A stretch of 64,000 bases of DNA. Origin: Pannonibacter anstelovis. GTDB taxonomy: Bacteria > Pseudomonadota > Alphaproteobacteria > Rhizobiales > Stappiaceae. Numbering within the stretch: the first letter of the stretch is position 1; each line of letters begins with the position of its first letter. The position numbers were made by a program, and so were the translations under genes. Positions 63,207 to 64,000 of the stretch are shown piece by piece. Under the pieces are notes generated by a model, which had not been told where the DNA came from, did no database searches, and saw nothing but the letters and a program-made list of their open reading frames with translations. Where the stretch lies: NCBI RefSeq assembly GCF_036881715.1, contig NZ_JBAKBF010000008.1:62001-126000 (forward strand), given 5' to 3'.

Positions 63207-64000
63207 TCAGGCCGCGCGGATGTTCGCCAGGAAGCGGCTGACTTCGACTTTCATGCGAGACGCCTGATCAGACAGAGACTGCGCCGAACTGCGCATCTGT
63301 GTCGAGGCGGCCATTGTCTCCTGGGCCGCATCGGAAACGGCATTGATGTTTTCCGAAACGTGCTGCGTCCCGCCAGCAGCTTCGCTCACGTTCCGCGCGA
63401 CTTCCCGCGTGGTTGCGCCCTGCTCGTTGACGGCCGCAGCGATGGCCGCAGCCATCTCGTCCAGATCGCGGATGACCTGGCCGACGCCGCCGATCGCCTG
63501 CACCGAAGTTCGGGTCTGGCCCTGGATCTCGGCAATCAGCTTGGAGATGTCATCCGTAGCGCTGGCCGTCTGATTGGCGAGCTGCTTCACTTCGGAGGCA
63601 ACAACGGCAAAGCCCTTGCCAGCCTCACCGGCGCGCGCAGATTCGATGGTCGCGTTCAGCGCAAGCAGGTTGGTCTGGGCCGCGATATCGGAGATCAGTG
63701 AGATCACCTCACCGATGCGGTCTGCCATACGGGCCAGGGCCTCCATCTGCTCCGCGGTCCGCGCCACATCCCCGGATGCGCGCTTGGCAACAATCGAAGC
63801 CCGCTCGACCTGGGAATTGATCTCATTCACCGAAGCCGACATTTCCTCGGTCGCCGAGGCAACCATCTGGACGTTCGCGCTGGCCTGTTCTGCGGCAGCG
63901 GAAACGGTCATGGCACGCTCGTTCGTTGCCGCCGAAATATCGGCCATCGCTCCTGCGGTTGCCGACAGTTCCGTGGATGCGGCCGATACGGTTTCAACGA
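63207..64000 (-). CDS. Methyl-accepting chemotaxis protein, C-terminal part
   Basis: Runs off the right edge, so only the last 264 codons are seen; the frame stays open to base 64000. It is all signalling domain: a long coiled coil with the conserved hairpin tip (ISLISDIAAQTNLLALNATI, ESARAGEAGKGFAVVASEVK, QLANQTA) and likely methylation sites in the flanking helices. It ends FLANIRAA, with no CheR-binding pentapeptide. The sensor part lies outside the window. Confidence 0.95.
   Translation of the reverse strand, partial: VETVSAASTELSATAGAMADISAATNERAMTVSAAAEQASANVQMVASATEEMSASVNEINSQVERASIVAKRASGDVARTAEQMEALARMADRIGEVISLISDIAAQTNLLALNATIESARAGEAGKGFAVVASEVKQLANQTASATDDISKLIAEIQGQTRTSVQAIGGVGQVIRDLDEMAAAIAAAVNEQGATTREVARNVSEAAGGTQHVSENINAVSDAAQETMAASTQMRSSAQSLSDQASRMKVEVSRFLANIRAA

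Overview
This window is high-GC chromosomal DNA from an alphaproteobacterium, most likely of the order Hyphomicrobiales (Rhizobiales). The evidence is the gene content (hemC-hemD-Mic60-hemY divergent from tsaD, an IalB-family protein, LapA/IHF-beta/SppA) and the form of the regulatory sites. A Stappiaceae-like host is possible, but that is a guess. No plasmid or phage backbone, insertion sequence, integrase or CRISPR array is visible.

Left part (1-14.9 kb). A truncated AsmA protein is followed by a complete leftward urea ABC transporter operon, urtABCDE (8998 down to 2945). Divergent from it is a large hybrid sensor kinase whose first ~500 residues form an NCS1-like transporter domain, translationally coupled to a LuxR-type response regulator. 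The layout suggests that the sensor pair controls urea or related nitrogen uptake. Candidate operators lie in the shared promoter region and two mirror-image GC-rich repeats lie between urtA and urtB. A TRIC/UPF0126 membrane protein and a LapA-like protein follow.

15-29.4 kb. ihfB and sppA are followed by a small membrane protein, an MltB-type transglycosylase and a BamE-like lipoprotein. Next is a leucine/isovalerate catabolic operon: TetR regulator, methylcrotonyl-CoA carboxylase beta and alpha subunits, acyl-CoA synthetase, HMG-CoA lyase and enoyl-CoA hydratase. Isovaleryl-CoA dehydrogenase is absent from it. An SLC13-type permease with RCK_C domains and an unknown membrane protein close this part.

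29.4-32 kb is the only visibly atypical stretch. It holds an AT-rich segment and a Schlafen/AlbA_2-domain gene lying against the 3' end of tRNA-Thr(CGT). A ~150-bp dispersed element, also present at 18.1 kb, lies just upstream.

32-46 kb is housekeeping: hemY-like, Mic60 and hemD-hemC read leftward; tsaD, NUDIX, gpsA, YciI, EVE, a methyltransferase, an M20 amidohydrolase, a threonine dehydratase-like enzyme, leuB and a small unknown protein read rightward. A 650-bp gap with a LexA-type GAAC-N7-GAAC box precedes argG.

46-64 kb contains argG, opgG, a TetR regulator divergent from an isoquinoline 1-oxidoreductase-like pair (two palindromic operators between them), a WYL regulator with a VOC protein, rlmN, an IalB-like protein, an ECF sigma factor without a visible anti-sigma gene, a TrmH-family methyltransferase, a quinone oxidoreductase, a phytase-like secreted esterase preceded by a candidate PHO box, a Bcr/CflA exporter, and the 3' end of a chemotaxis receptor.
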